Assembly: GCF_003244315.1 (NCBI RefSeq) | Contig: NZ_QKWH01000008.1 | Coordinates: 58,260 to 122,259 of the forward strand | Direction: 5' to 3' | Source of the DNA: Xylanimonas oleitrophica | GTDB lineage: Bacteria; Actinomycetota; Actinomycetes; Actinomycetales; Cellulomonadaceae | DNA length: 64,000 nucleotides | Part shown: positions 54,501 to 63,493 of the stretch, in pieces | Numbering within the stretch: position 1 is the stretch's first letter | Layout: every line of letters begins with the position of its first letter | The notes under the pieces: model-generated | Told to the model about the DNA's origin: nothing | Databases searched by the model: none | What the model saw: the letters and a program-made list of their open reading frames with translations, nothing else | Translations under genes and position numbers: made by a program

Positions 54501-55643
54501 GTGGCACCTGTCGACCGCGACCGCGCGCAGCGCGGCTCGTCGTCGGGGCGGGGAGCGCGGGCCGTGCGTGCCGGTGGCGCGCCCCGCGCAGGGGCCGACC
54601 CCGCTCGGCGGGACCGTGGACGAGAAGACCGTGGCCGAGGGGCGGAGGTCCGCGAGCTGCGGCCCCGGCCGCGCGACGGACACCGGGCCACGCGGGCTTC
54701 CGACGGCCCCTTCTCGGGCCGGCGCGGGGACGACGCCGCGCGGGGGGCCAGGCCGTCCGCGAGCACGCGTCCTTCCACCACCCGTCCCTCCACCGACCGC
54801 CCGGGGCGAGGAGCGGGCCGCCCGGGGCGGGGAACCGGCCGCCCGAACGGCGGGGACGCGATCACCCCGCGTGCGTTCCTCGTCGGCCTGCTCGTGGTGC
54901 TGGCCGTCCTGGTCGGGGCCGGCACCGCCGTCGGTTACGGGGTGGGCAAGGGCACGTTGTGGGTCCGCGACGTGTGGCCCGACCCTGTTCCCGCGCTCGA
55001 GGCGTCCAAGGTCGCGCCCCCGCTGCCCATCGACGTGGGCGGCCCGAGCCGGCCCTGTGCGCCCACGAGCCTCACCATGCGCGCCGTGCCGGACAACGCC
55101 CAGGTCGCGCCCGGGCAGATGGTGGCCTTCGCGGTGAGCGTGGAGAACTCCGGGCGCAGGCCCTGCCTCGTCGACGGCTCGGAGACCAACCGGCAGGTGA
55201 TCGTCACGGACGCCGCCGGCAACCAGGTGTGGTCCAGCGCGGACTGCAGCTCCGGCTCGCGCGAGCTGCTCCTCGGGCCCGGCGACGTGGACTCCCGCAC
55301 CGTGCGGTGGTCCGGCAAGCCGTCGGTGCCCGGCGCCTGCACGCGCGACCAGCAGCCGGTGCCGCCCGGCGAGTACACCGCCAGCGTGGTGATGGTCGCG
55401 ATCCCCGACGCCGTCAGCGAGGTCTCCACGGTCACCGTGGCGGAGGAGGGCGCGGAGGTGCCGGGCGAGGGCGAGGCGCCTGCCGAGGGTGCGCCGGAGG
55501 GGGAGGTGTCGGCTGACGCCGGAGCCGAGGGTGCGCCGGAGGGCGAGGCGCCTGCCGACGCGGGGGCCGGAGAGCAGCCCGAGGGCGAGGCGCCCGTGGA
55601 GCAGCCCGCCGGCGAGGCGCCGCCCGAGGTGCCCGCCGGCTGA
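54501..55643 (+). CDS. Membrane-anchored protein with acidic repeats, unknown
   Basis: 380 residues. GTG 54501 has GGAGG 5 bases upstream. Residues 1-125 are Arg/Gly/Asp-rich and disordered. A membrane segment follows (AFLVGLLVVLAVLVGAGTAVGYGVG). The outer domain (about 165-310) has beta-sandwich features (SLTMRAVPDNAQVAPGQMVAFAVSVENSGRRPCLVDGSE) and paired Cys. The last about 70 residues repeat EGAPEGEAPADAGA-like units. Divergent from mutY. Function unknown. Confidence 0.75.
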   Translation: MAPVDRDRAQRGSSSGRGARAVRAGGAPRAGADPARRDRGREDRGRGAEVRELRPRPRDGHRATRASDGPFSGRRGDDAARGARPSASTRPSTTRPSTDRPGRGAGRPGRGTGRPNGGDAITPRAFLVGLLVVLAVLVGAGTAVGYGVGKGTLWVRDVWPDPVPALEASKVAPPLPIDVGGPSRPCAPTSLTMRAVPDNAQVAPGQMVAFAVSVENSGRRPCLVDGSETNRQVIVTDAAGNQVWSSADCSSGSRELLLGPGDVDSRTVRWSGKPSVPGACTRDQQPVPPGEYTASVVMVAIPDAVSEVSTVTVAEEGAEVPGEGEAPAEGAPEGEVSADAGAEGAPEGEAPADAGAGEQPEGEAPVEQPAGEAPPEVPAG

Positions 55644-55670
55644 CACGGTGGTGCTGGCTGGAGGGCGCTG

Positions 55671-56756
55671 CTACACGTACCGCTCGAGGATGCTGGACTC
55701 GGCGAGGCGGGACAGGCCCTCGCGCACGGCCCGCGCGCGCTGCTCGCCCACGCCGTCGACCGTCATGAGGTCGTCCACGCTGGCGGCCAGCAGCTTCTGC
55801 AGGCCGCCGAAGTGGGCCACGAGCCGGTCGATGATCGCGCCCGGCAGGCGAGGCACCTTGGACAGCAGGCGGTAGCCGTGCGGCGCGACCGCGGCGTCGA
55901 GGGCGATGCCCGCGCCGGGCAGCTCGAGGACACGGCCGATCTGCCCCAGGTCGAGCAGCTGGCTGGAGTCGAGGGCGCCCAGGTCGGCCTGCACGTCGGC
56001 CAGGGTCTTGCCCGAGCGCTCCAGGTCGACGTAGTCACGGACGACGAACTCACGGTCCGAGCCGATGCCGCCGATGAGCTCGTCGAGCTGCAGGGCCAGC
56101 AGACGGCCGTCCACACCGAGCTCGATGACGTAACCGGCGATCTCCTCGGAGATGCGGCGCACCATCTCGAGGCGCTGCACCACCGCGCACACGTCGCGGA
56201 CCGTCACCAGGTCCTCGATCTCGAGGGCGGACAACGTGCCGGACACCTCGTCGAGGCGCGAGCGGTACCGCTCCAGCGTGGCGAGCGCCTGGTTGGCGCG
56301 GCCCAGGATCGTGTCGGAGTCCTCCAGCACGTGGCGCACGTCGCCCACGTAGAGCGCGACGATGCGCATCGACTGGCTGACCGAGATCACGGGGAACCCG
56401 CTCTGCTTCGCCACCCGCTCGGCGGTGCGGTGCCGGGTGCCCGACTCGCTGGTCTCGATGGTCGGGTCCGGCAGCAGCTGCACGGCGGCGCGGCGGATCC
56501 GGTTGGCGTCACGGTCCAGCACCACGGCGCCGTCCATCTTGGACAGCTCGCGCAGGCGGGTGGCCGAGAAGGCGACGTCGAGCACGAACCCGCCCGAGCA
56601 CATGTCCTCGACCGTCTTGTCGAGCCCCAGGACGATGAGCGCTCCCGTGCGGCCGCGCAGGATGCGCTCCAGCCCGTCACGCAGCTCGGTCCCGGGCGCG
56701 ACCGCGGCCAGGGTCTCCCGGAGGAGCTCGTCGGGGTGCGCAGATGTGGGAGGCAC
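55671..56756 (-). CDS. disA: DNA integrity scanning diadenylate cyclase DisA
   Basis: 361 residues, full length. DAC domain: [14 protein letters not shown] (DGA) and [16 protein letters not shown] (RHR) make c-di-AMP from two ATP. A helical spine follows, then a C-terminal HhH DNA-binding domain ([22 protein letters not shown]). GTG start 16 bases after the radA stop. RadA is known to inhibit DisA in some bacteria, so the adjacency is meaningful. Confidence 0.97.
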   Translation of the reverse strand: MPPTSAHPDELLRETLAAVAPGTELRDGLERILRGRTGALIVLGLDKTVEDMCSGGFVLDVAFSATRLRELSKMDGAVVLDRDANRIRRAAVQLLPDPTIETSESGTRHRTAERVAKQSGFPVISVSQSMRIVALYVGDVRHVLEDSDTILGRANQALATLERYRSRLDEVSGTLSALEIEDLVTVRDVCAVVQRLEMVRRISEEIAGYVIELGVDGRLLALQLDELIGGIGSDREFVVRDYVDLERSGKTLADVQADLGALDSSQLLDLGQIGRVLELPGAGIALDAAVAPHGYRLLSKVPRLPGAIIDRLVAHFGGLQKLLAASVDDLMTVDGVGEQRARAVREGLSRLAESSILERYV

Positions 56757-56772
56757 GGTCCGATCTTACGGG

Positions 56773-58209
56773 TCAGCGCGAGCCGCGGCCGAGCGCCACC
56801 GCGTCGACCGCCTCGGCGACGTGCGCGGCCTCGACGAGCTGGAGGCCGGCGGAGCTCTTCGCCGTCGTCCCGGCGCGGGTGCCGAGGGGCACGACGGCGC
56901 GCTCGAAGCCGAGGCGAGCCGCCTCCGAGAGACGCCGTTCCAGGCCCGTCACCGGCCGGATGTCGCCCGCCAGGCCCACCTCGCCGAACGCGACAGTGCC
57001 GGGCGGGAGGGCGTCGCCGGTGCGGGCCGAGACGATGGCCAGGGCGGCCGCGAGGTCCGCGGCAGGTTCACCCGCCCGGGCCCCGCCCACCGTGGACAGG
57101 TAGACGTCCTGGTCGGCCAGGCGCAACGACGCGTGCCGGTGCAGCACCGCGAGGATCATCGCCAGGCGGGAGGAGTCCATGCCGCTCGTGGTGCGGCGAG
57201 GGTTCGGCAGGGCCGACGGCGCCACGAGCGACTGGATCTCCAGCGCCAGCGGCCGTCGGCCCTCCAGCGTGACCGTCACGCACGAGCCGGGCACCCCTGC
57301 GCCGAGGTGGGAGAGGAACAGGCCGCTCGGGTCCGTCAGCCCCGTGATCCCCGACTCCGACAGGTCGAAGCACCCGACCTCGTCCGTGGGGCCGAACCGG
57401 TTCTTGACCGCCCGGACCATGCGCAGGCGCGAGTGCCGGTCGCCCTCGAACTGGCACACCACGTCCACCAGGTGCTCCAGGGTGCGCGGGCCGGCCACCG
57501 TGCCGTCCTTCGTCACGTGCCCCACCAGGAGCACCGGGACCTGGCGTTCCTTCGCGACGGCGATCAGCGCCGCCGCCACCTCGCGCACCTGGCTGACACC
57601 GCCGGCGACACCGTCGACCTCGGCCGAGGCGATCGTCTGCACGGAGTCCACGATCAACAGCTCCGGCGTCGTCGCCTCGACGTGGCCGAGCACCGTGCCC
57701 AGGTCCGTCTCCGCGGCCAGCAGCAGGCTCGGCGCCAGCGCCCCCACGCGCTCCGCGCGCAGGCGAACCTGGCCGGCCGACTCCTCGCCGGTCACGTAGA
57801 GCACCGTGCGCGCACCACCGCCGTCGGCTCCGCGCGCGTACTGCGAGGCGACCTCCAGGAGCAGCGTCGACTTGCCGACGCCGGGCTCGCCCGCCAGCAG
57901 CACCACGGCGCCCGGCACCAGACCACCGCCCAGCACCCGGTCCAGCTCGCCCACACCCGTCGGAGCGGCGCGCGCCGCCTCGACGTCGATCTCCGCGATG
58001 GGGCGCGCGGCCGAGCGCACCGGGGTGACCGCCGCCGTCCTCGGCCCCGCGGGCGCCGGGCCGTCCTCCGCGACCGTCCCCCACGCCTGGCACTCCCCGC
58101 AGCGGCCCACCCACTTGGCCGTCGTCCAGCCGCACTCGGTGCAGCGATAGGCGGGGCGGGACGCCTTGGCGGCGCCGGCCCGGGCGCGAGAAGAGGTGGA
58201 GGTGCTCAC
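56773..58209 (-). CDS. radA: DNA repair protein RadA
   Basis: 478 residues. N-terminal zinc finger CTECGWTTAKWVGRCGEC; Walker A LLAGEPGVGKSTLL; the RadA-specific KNRFG motif in AVKNRFGPTDEVG; and a Lon-like C-terminal domain with GEVGLAGDIRPVTGLERRL. GTG 58209. Promotes branch migration in recombination. Cotranscribed with disA. Confidence 0.97.
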   Translation of the reverse strand: MSTSTSSRARAGAAKASRPAYRCTECGWTTAKWVGRCGECQAWGTVAEDGPAPAGPRTAAVTPVRSAARPIAEIDVEAARAAPTGVGELDRVLGGGLVPGAVVLLAGEPGVGKSTLLLEVASQYARGADGGGARTVLYVTGEESAGQVRLRAERVGALAPSLLLAAETDLGTVLGHVEATTPELLIVDSVQTIASAEVDGVAGGVSQVREVAAALIAVAKERQVPVLLVGHVTKDGTVAGPRTLEHLVDVVCQFEGDRHSRLRMVRAVKNRFGPTDEVGCFDLSESGITGLTDPSGLFLSHLGAGVPGSCVTVTLEGRRPLALEIQSLVAPSALPNPRRTTSGMDSSRLAMILAVLHRHASLRLADQDVYLSTVGGARAGEPAADLAAALAIVSARTGDALPPGTVAFGEVGLAGDIRPVTGLERRLSEAARLGFERAVVPLGTRAGTTAKSSAGLQLVEAAHVAEAVDAVALGRGSR

Positions 58210-58306
58210 GGCGGCGACCCTAGGCGGCACCGCCGACACAGGTCCCCGGACCGCGCGGCGCGACCCCGTAGGCTTCCGGCGTCCACGACCACGGGAGGCA
58301 CCCAGC

Positions 58307-58954
58307 ATGACCGACGAGCGGACGCCGACGTCCCGCAGGCGGCACGTCCACCGCAGGACCTCGCCCGAGGTGTTCCGGCGTCGCCGGATCGTGGTGGCGA
58401 CGGTCATGGGGACCGTCGTGCTGCTCGTCGCGGCACTGACCGCGTTCGTGTGGCCCGGCTACGGGGTGCCCGAGCCGGAGCCCACCCCCACGGTCACGAC
58501 CACCGCCCCGCCGCCCACGCCGACGATCGAGCCCGCACCCCGCGAGGGCGAGCAGACCGACCTCACAGGGGCCCTGCCCGACACCGTGCTCGCCTTCGTC
58601 CAGCGAGGCCTGGTCGACAACGCCCCGTGGCACGACGACCACGGCGCCGTCGAGTCCTGGCGGGTCACCTACACCGACGGCGAGGGCGGGGACGCCACCG
58701 AGGTCGTGCTCACCGTGGGCCAGTGGTCGGAGGAGAGCGACGCCACCTCCTTCTACGACGCGCAGGCCAAGGCTGCCGGCCGGCCCTTGAAGGGCGGCAC
58801 CGTCCAGGTCGACGGCGAGGACGTGGGCTCGTACTCGGTCACCGCCGAGGACGACGGCGAAGGCGTCATCTGGTGGCGGAACGGCACCGTGGTGATCCAG
58901 GTGGTCGGTCCGGCCGAGGTGGTCGAGGACTTCTACTCGGCGTACCCGCTCTGA
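58307..58954 (+). CDS. Membrane-anchored hypothetical protein
   Basis: 215 residues. ATG 58307 follows GGGAGG. A basic N-terminus (RRRHVHRRTSPEVFRRRR) precedes one membrane segment (IVVATVMGTVVLLVAALTAFVW), then a Pro/Thr-rich linker and an extracytoplasmic domain with SWRVTYTDGEGGDATEVVLTVGQWSEESDATSFY. Resembles small lipid- or solute-binding beta folds but no family is certain. Divergent from radA. Confidence 0.8.
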   Translation: MTDERTPTSRRRHVHRRTSPEVFRRRRIVVATVMGTVVLLVAALTAFVWPGYGVPEPEPTPTVTTTAPPPTPTIEPAPREGEQTDLTGALPDTVLAFVQRGLVDNAPWHDDHGAVESWRVTYTDGEGGDATEVVLTVGQWSEESDATSFYDAQAKAAGRPLKGGTVQVDGEDVGSYSVTAEDDGEGVIWWRNGTVVIQVVGPAEVVEDFYSAYPL

Positions 58955-59140
58955 CCCCTGCCGGCGGCGGCGCAGGCCGCTGACCTGCGGTGTCGCAGAT
59001 CGTCTCACCCGTCGTGTTCCCGCCTGGACGTTGACCGGGAGTTTCCGCACTCCTCACTTCACGTCCGGTGACCGTCGTCGGCCCGCACCGCCGCGTCCTG
59101 CAGTCGACTCCGGGGCGATCAACCTTGTCAGGAGGCTGCC

Positions 59141-59728
59141 GTGATTGGCGAACCTGTTGCCGACGAGGAGGCGATTCTGGCGAGGCTTCGCGAGGTCGGC
59201 CATGACGTGGCCTCGCTGGCCGACCTCCGTGGTTCCGGGGTCGAGTATCCCAAGGCGGTCCCGGTCCTCGTTGACGCGCTGTCGGCTACCAGCGAGAAGA
59301 AGACGCTGATGGAGATCGTCCGGGCGCTGAGCGTTCCGTGGGCGAAGCCGGCTGCGACCGGTCCTCTGATCGACCTGTTCCGGCGAGTTGACGATCCGAC
59401 AGGGCTCAGTCTGCGATGGGCCATCGGGAACGCACTGGACGTCGTGTGGGACGACAGTCTTTTCGATGAGTTGGTCGGCCTTGCGAGGGACCGCTCGTAC
59501 GCGCGAGCCCGCGAGATGGTGGTACTCGGCCTAGCCAGGTCGAAGCGACCTGAAGCTGGCGACGTGCTCATTGAGCTTCTCGACGACCCCGAGGTGAATG
59601 GTCACGCCGTGAAGGCACTGGCGAAGCTCAAGTTGCCGCGCTCGAAGCCGGGGCTCCAGCGGATGACTACGGACTCGCGCGCCTGGGTACGCAAGGCCGC
59701 CGAGGGTGCTCTGAAGAAGCTCGCCTGA
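59141..59728 (+). CDS. HEAT-repeat protein
   Basis: 195 residues, GTG 59141 with AGGAGG 5 bases upstream. Regular helix pairs with HEAT features: AVPVLVDALSATSEKKTLMEIVRAL, AREMVVLGLARSKRPEAGDVLIELLDD, and HAVKALAKLKLPRSKPGLQRM. Codon use is less GC-rich than in the genes to the left, and it ends in a good hairpin. A protein-binding scaffold of unknown partner. It marks the left edge of the atypical island. Confidence 0.8.
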   Translation: MIGEPVADEEAILARLREVGHDVASLADLRGSGVEYPKAVPVLVDALSATSEKKTLMEIVRALSVPWAKPAATGPLIDLFRRVDDPTGLSLRWAIGNALDVVWDDSLFDELVGLARDRSYARAREMVVLGLARSKRPEAGDVLIELLDDPEVNGHAVKALAKLKLPRSKPGLQRMTTDSRAWVRKAAEGALKKLA

Positions 59729-59743
59729 CGGTCATCGTGGCAC

Positions 59744-59784
59744 GGAGGTCCTGCAGTCAGCTCGCTGCTGGCTGCAGGACCTCC
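59744..59784. terminator. Hairpin after HEAT-repeat gene
   Basis: GGAGGTCCTGCAG and its reverse complement with a 15-base loop that can pair further, then TTCGCTTCT. Confidence 0.75.
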
Positions 59785-59951
59785 TTCGCTTCTCACGGCC
59801 TTGGTCGAGCGGTTCCGCTCTGATGGATGGAGCGAATCAGCGTCTTGACAGGTTCTCGCCGGGTTTAGCTGGCGGCGGTGTTGAGGGCGGCGCGGATGCG
59901 GGTGCTGGCGAGGAGTCCGTCGAGGATGTGCGCCGTTGGCGCACGCAACGC
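59785..59951. other. Non-coding or decayed stretch
   Basis: About 170 bases between the hairpin and the first toxin-tail reading. I find no supported gene. It may hold eroded ends of older genes. Confidence 0.4.
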
Positions 59952-60083
59952 CCATTACCACCCGGACGGGTGACGGTGCTCAGATCGCAGGCGTGGGCTA
60001 CCGGCGCGGTCGATGACTTCAGGTTCAATAGCCCGTTCAACCCGATCGTGCTCGTGCAGCCAGGAAGGTCGATCATCCAATGA
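59952..60083 (+). pseudogene. Possible C-terminal tip of a lost toxin gene
   Basis: The frame reads PLPPGRVTVLRSQAW...VDDFRFNSPFNPIVLVQPGRSIIQ and stops at 60083. It has no start or upstream domain and overlaps the ATG of the next gene by 4 bases, the arrangement of a toxin tail before its immunity gene. The toxin type is not recognised. Low confidence. Confidence 0.3.
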
Positions 60084-60502
60084 TGGTGGCGTGTGTTTCG
60101 AACGATCCGGGGGGCCTTGCGGATCACCAGCGGAGCCGTGCTGCGGCGTTCGAGAGCGCGTATCCGCTGACGCCGGGCAAGCGGTATGCCGTCGTCGGCA
60201 TGGGCATCACGGAGACGGTCTTCCACTTCCTGGTCCGAGACGATCTCGGCGGGGCCCGGCTTGCGCCTGCTGGGATGTTCGACCTGGTCGAAGCGCCGAT
60301 CCCTGCTGGTTGGCTGTTCGCTCTCGGTTCAGGGATCCGCGCCTCCGGCCGGGATCTGTGGACTGATCCTGTTGTTGCGACGTGGGGCTACCGGGAACTG
60401 GTCGAAGATCCTGAGCATTTCTCGGCACTTATGGACGAGGACCCATGCGCCGTGGCCGTGTTCGCTCGCGAGATCTCCGTGGCCGAGGCATCCGGCGCGT
60501 AG
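60080..60502 (+). CDS. Immunity-like hypothetical protein
   Basis: 140 residues, MMVACVSNDPGG... then LTPGKRYAVVGMGITETVFHFLVRDDLGG and an acidic C-terminal half (MDEDPCAVAVFAREISVAEASG). Small, acidic, single-domain, no signal peptide, of less GC-rich codon use than the chromosome to the left. ATG overlaps the stop of the preceding fragment. Best guess is an orphan immunity protein; no family is recognised. Confidence 0.6.
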   Translation: MMVACVSNDPGGLADHQRSRAAAFESAYPLTPGKRYAVVGMGITETVFHFLVRDDLGGARLAPAGMFDLVEAPIPAGWLFALGSGIRASGRDLWTDPVVATWGYRELVEDPEHFSALMDEDPCAVAVFAREISVAEASGA

Positions 60503-60529
60503 TCAAGCTTCAGCGAGGGTGCTCGTCCG

Positions 60530-60685
60530 TTAGCTGGTGCGTGCGAGTCGGCGTTCGTCGTCGTTGAAGACGAGTTGGTCGGTGGTGACGGCGAGGGCGA
60601 CAGCGAGGGCTCGCAGGACGTCGAGGGTGGCTGGTTGGTGCCGGCCTCGTAGCGGCGCAGCTGGGTGACGTGGACGAGATGCCAC
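60530..60685 (-). pseudogene. Frameshifted XRE helix-turn-helix remnant (copy 1)
   Basis: On the minus strand HVTQLRRYEAGTNQP is followed, after a one-base shift near 60635, by TLDVLRALAVALAVTTDQLVFNDDERRLARTS and a stop. This is the recognition helix and third helix of an XRE domain. The first half of the domain is missing beyond about 60685, and the C-terminal part found in copy 2 is absent. It closely resembles 63721-64000. Confidence 0.7.
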
Positions 60686-60903
60686 TGGTTGTCGAACAGC
60701 TAGCTCTACTGCTAACCGACGAATACTACCGGGTGCCGGGAATCCTCTCTGGTATGGAGGATAGGGTCAGCGAGTACAACGGCGAGCGGGCGACGCGACT
60801 GCTGTCGTCGTTCGAGTCGTATGGGGGATCGGTTGATGAACTCGGTGCCTTGCAGGTGCACCTCCAGGCTGAGGCGGGAAGCAAAGGCGCGCGGCGGCGC
60901 TAG
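60679..60903 (+). CDS. Short ORF of unknown status
   Basis: 74 residues, ...LLLTDEYYRVPGILSGMEDRVSEYNGERATRLLSSFESYGG... ending RRR. The first residues lie over the opposite-strand XRE remnant, so its true N-terminus was probably replaced. Composition from residue 6 on looks protein-like. It may be the end of an immunity gene. Low confidence. Confidence 0.35.
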   Translation: MPLVVEQLALLLTDEYYRVPGILSGMEDRVSEYNGERATRLLSSFESYGGSVDELGALQVHLQAEAGSKGARRR

Positions 60904-60940
60904 TCTCGCCGACCTTCAGGGTGCAATTTCGGGAGCGTCC

Positions 60941-61426
60941 GTGACGGCGGTTCGCTATGTAGTGCCGCAAGGAGGATCCTGGCCTGAGGGGCATAGGGCG
61001 GATCGTGCTCATGAAGTCGATATGGCGATCGAGATGGTCATGAGCACCGGGGCTGGACTGTCCCTGTCCTGGGCTATGGACGGCCTCAACGAGTGGATGG
61101 CGGTCGAAGTTGGAAGACCTGGAGAACCGGATCTCGACTTGCCAGGAGACGCTGTCGACGTGAGCGATCATGTCGACTGGGAGGGATACCTTGGGGTGGG
61201 GATCGTGGGCATCACCCCTGCTTGGCACGTTCCTAACGAGGGCTGCCCTGAAATGCCCTGGGCGTATCGCCTCGGATTCTCGAATGGATCGAGCCTCGTG
61301 ATTGCGCTGGGTGCGGCCGAAGGGTCGGGGTTCAGGTATGCGCCCGATGAACTGGTCGTGTTCTTCGACGAGACTCTCGCGGCTTCCTATAAGATCCCTG
61401 CGAGTGACACTTCTGCACTCGGATAG
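60941..61426 (+). CDS. Immunity-like hypothetical protein
   Basis: 161 residues. GTG 60941 is supported by GGGAG 6 bases upstream. AHEVDMAIEMVMSTGAGLSLSWAMDGLNEWMAVEVGRPG and FRYAPDELVVFFDETLAASYKI suggest a compact alpha/beta fold. Acidic, soluble, no recognised motif; composition and setting are like polymorphic-toxin immunity proteins. Confidence 0.6.
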   Translation: MTAVRYVVPQGGSWPEGHRADRAHEVDMAIEMVMSTGAGLSLSWAMDGLNEWMAVEVGRPGEPDLDLPGDAVDVSDHVDWEGYLGVGIVGITPAWHVPNEGCPEMPWAYRLGFSNGSSLVIALGAAEGSGFRYAPDELVVFFDETLAASYKIPASDTSALG

Positions 61427-61753
61427 ATTGCATGGCGTGAGTGGTTGTCAAGCATGCGCCGGGCTGATGTGCTGCGCTATGGAATGCGGACAATTCCAGC
61501 CGAATGGTGTGGAGGTCGGTAGTCTGGTCTCGACGACCGGGTATCGCTCGACGAGGTCATCTGGGAATGCCTTGAGTGATCAGGCGTGCACACCTTGAGT
61601 GATGGTGAGCCCGGCCGGGCTGGTTCGGGTGGTGATCGGCTGAGAGGCGGTTGATGTTCGAACATTTCCGCGCGCAGTACGCGACGCTCCGGGAGGCGGC
61701 TTCCGCGACGGGAGCGTCCTAGCGCTCCGAGCCATGCTGGTCGAGGCGCAAAC
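61427..61753. other. Region without a supported gene
   Basis: About 330 bases. A 22-codon frame at 61654-61722 (MFEHFRAQYATLREAASATGAS) is the only notable reading and may be the end of a lost gene. No promoter pair, hairpin or repeat is clear. Confidence 0.4.
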
Positions 61754-62341
61754 TTGGTTGCGATTCGTCTGCGACAGGGCACGAGTCTAGAGAAGATTCC
61801 GAACCAATTTGAACTGATCCACCGGGGGTCCATTCGATTTGATGCATCGGACGTTCTGTTCTCAGGCAAGACTCGTTCTGAGGGGTTGAGTGATGTGGTG
61901 AAACTGGATCTCGACAAGCGTGAACTAAAGAATTTGTTCGAAGCGGCTGTTCGTTTGAAATTCGACGACGACGACGATGTGCCCGGAGAATACTTCGGAA
62001 GCCCGTTCCTTGCTCAGGCGCTGTCGAAGATGTTCCGATCTTTGGTCGCTGAGGCTGAAGGTTCAGGGGACCAGCGAGCTCTAATTCACTGGCAGGAATG
62101 GGGTGATTGGGACTGTCATCCGAGGGAACAGGATCTGGTGGTACGACGTGCAGCTAGGTGGCCCCTTTGGGATGGATGGAGTTTCGAGCAGCGCGCCGAC
62201 GCGTTGCGGCATTGTGCGGCTCCCTTCTGTCTGAGTGAGGAGCAGGTTCGTGGTCTTATTTCAGCGGTTGACGAATCGCGCGGCGTGACCCGGCAGGCTG
62301 CCCGGCAGGCGCACGCCCGACGGCACGTCACCGACACCTGA
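61754..62341 (+). CDS. Hypothetical protein, start uncertain
   Basis: 195 residues if TTG 61754 is used; there is no good ribosome site, so the 5' end may be lost. The central part has FELIHRGSIRFDASDVLFSGKTRSEGLSDVV, an acidic FDDDDDVPGEYFG and a Trp-rich WQEWGDWDCHPREQD. Lower-GC codons. No family recognised; probably another small toxin- or immunity-associated gene. Confidence 0.5.
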   Translation: MVAIRLRQGTSLEKIPNQFELIHRGSIRFDASDVLFSGKTRSEGLSDVVKLDLDKRELKNLFEAAVRLKFDDDDDVPGEYFGSPFLAQALSKMFRSLVAEAEGSGDQRALIHWQEWGDWDCHPREQDLVVRRAARWPLWDGWSFEQRADALRHCAAPFCLSEEQVRGLISAVDESRGVTRQAARQAHARRHVTDT

Positions 62342-62368
62342 GCGCCGCCCGCTGGCACACTCACACCC

Positions 62369-62533
62369 ATGACCACCACGCCCGGGCAGCCGCTGACCAG
62401 GCCGCGCTGGGTCCTGACCGTCATCACGGCCCTGATGGTGGTGGGGGCTCGTGTCCTAGCCGCTGGAACCGCATCGGCCGCAACGGCACCCGCAGCCGAA
62501 AACCGCATCCGGGCTTCCGCCTCCACGGCGTGA
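62369..62533 (+). pseudogene. Stranded signal peptide of a lost secreted protein
   Basis: ATG 62369 opens a 54-residue reading: MTTTPGQPLTRPRWVLTVI, then a hydrophobic core and an AGTASAA-TAPAAENR cleavage region, a textbook Sec signal peptide. The frame stops at 62531-62533. A full secreted protein is missing. A different frame starting just before carries the toxin-tip reading, so two ends of a large gene were joined. Confidence 0.65.
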
Positions 62534-62643
62534 TCGGGCAGTTCGCTGACCAGGGTACGGGCGAGTTGATCCCGACGTCAGTTGGCATCCTCCACTACGG
62601 ATCGCGTGGTGTTCAGATTGTTCCGGCGCGACCGTTGGGGTGA
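62506..62643 (+). pseudogene. C-terminal tip of a polymorphic toxin
   Basis: HPGFRLHGVIGQFADQGTG, then ELIPTSVGILHYGSRGVQIV and PARP up to the stop at 62641-62643. Ends of this kind (HYGxxG-hIVPARP) recall RHS-type toxin tails. The stop shares a base with the next ATG (TGATG), as in toxin-immunity pairs. It is out of frame with the signal peptide it abuts. Confidence 0.45.
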
Positions 62644-62973
62644 TGGCGATGGACTTCCGTGTGTCGGTTCTGTTGTCGGTGCAGCGTGCGCTGTGGGATC
62701 TCGTGACGCCGAACCTCAGAGGGGTGGCGGTCCTCGCGAGACATCCTGAGATCGCTGTCCGGTTCCTCTTCGACGCTGAACCCAACGAGGAGGACCGGGA
62801 GAACGTCTCGGAGGCGGAGACGCTCGTCATTGCAGATTTCCTGGACGATGTCGTTGTCTCCGCGCGCGCGGAGTGTGTTCCTACGTCGGTGACCGGCTGC
62901 TGCGCGAAAGTGGGCCGTTACCTGGGAGGGGACCGAAGAGGGCTTCGCAAGGATGCTAGGAGGAAACTCGTGA
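62643..62973 (+). pseudogene. Immunity-like gene with frameshift
   Basis: MAMDFRVSVLLSVQRALWD...IAVRFLFDAEPNEEDRENVSEAETLVIADFLDDVVVS is a convincing acidic protein for about 85 residues. After about 62900 the frame turns Arg/Gly-rich, while the +1 frame gives KWAVTWEGTEEGFARMLGGNS and stops at 62971-62973. A one-base indel near 62895-62910 is likely. The unshifted frame stays open to 63335, overlapping the next gene. Confidence 0.5.
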
Positions 62974-63135
62974 CACTCGATGGTCTGTACGGAACCCGGC
63001 CCGATCTCCTCCCGCGATCAATGGTGCAGGTGGTTCGCGCAGGCGGGACGGGTGAGCGCCTGCTCGCCTGGACGGGGCGAAACGGGGTGAACCTGCTAGG
63101 TCTGGAGGAGCACCGCAGGTGGGAATCGGAGAGTC

Positions 63136-63471
63136 TTGATCGCTTTCCGCGTAACAGTACGGGTGTCATCAACTGGGAGGCTGCCCCCCCCCGGTGCGGT
63201 GCTGCATTCGACCGACCTAGATTCGGCCGACTTGGATACTCTGATCTCAGAGTACGCGCCGGTGGCTGGGCGTATGGTTATTTTCTGGGACAGCTTGGCC
63301 ATCCCGAGTGTCGAAGTAGATATCGGCCTCCTTAGTCGGTTCTGGCCGGAAGTCGTTGGCCAGCATGCTGAGTTCTGTGTCTATTTTCCTGAAGAGGCAA
63401 TCCTTGTCGAACTGTCATTCGCAGGCAGGGTGACAGTGGCGAAAGTACCGAAGGATGCGAGCGGCAGCTGA
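63136..63471 (+). CDS. Small immunity-like hypothetical protein
   Basis: 111 residues from TTG 63136, with GGAGAG just upstream. Contains LHSTDLDSADLDTLISEYAPVAGRMVIFWDSLAIPSVEVDIGLLSRFWPEVVG, then VYFPEEAILVELSFAGRVTVAKV. Compact acidic alpha/beta protein; a run of seven C at 63183-63190 early in the gene is a slippage-prone site. Function unknown. Confidence 0.5.
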   Translation: MIAFRVTVRVSSTGRLPPPGAVLHSTDLDSADLDTLISEYAPVAGRMVIFWDSLAIPSVEVDIGLLSRFWPEVVGQHAEFCVYFPEEAILVELSFAGRVTVAKVPKDASGS

Positions 63472-63493
63472 GTGACGAGGCTGATGATCTGAT

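Noticed and set aside
53310..54507. An extended MutY start near 54507
   Set aside because: The extra 75 residues are low-complexity and have no family match; GTG 54282 is nearer the conserved domain.
55440..55640. CRISPR-like or tandem DNA repeat
   Set aside because: The repetition is in-frame and encodes an acidic Pro/Glu/Ala repeat tail, with degenerate units and no spacers.
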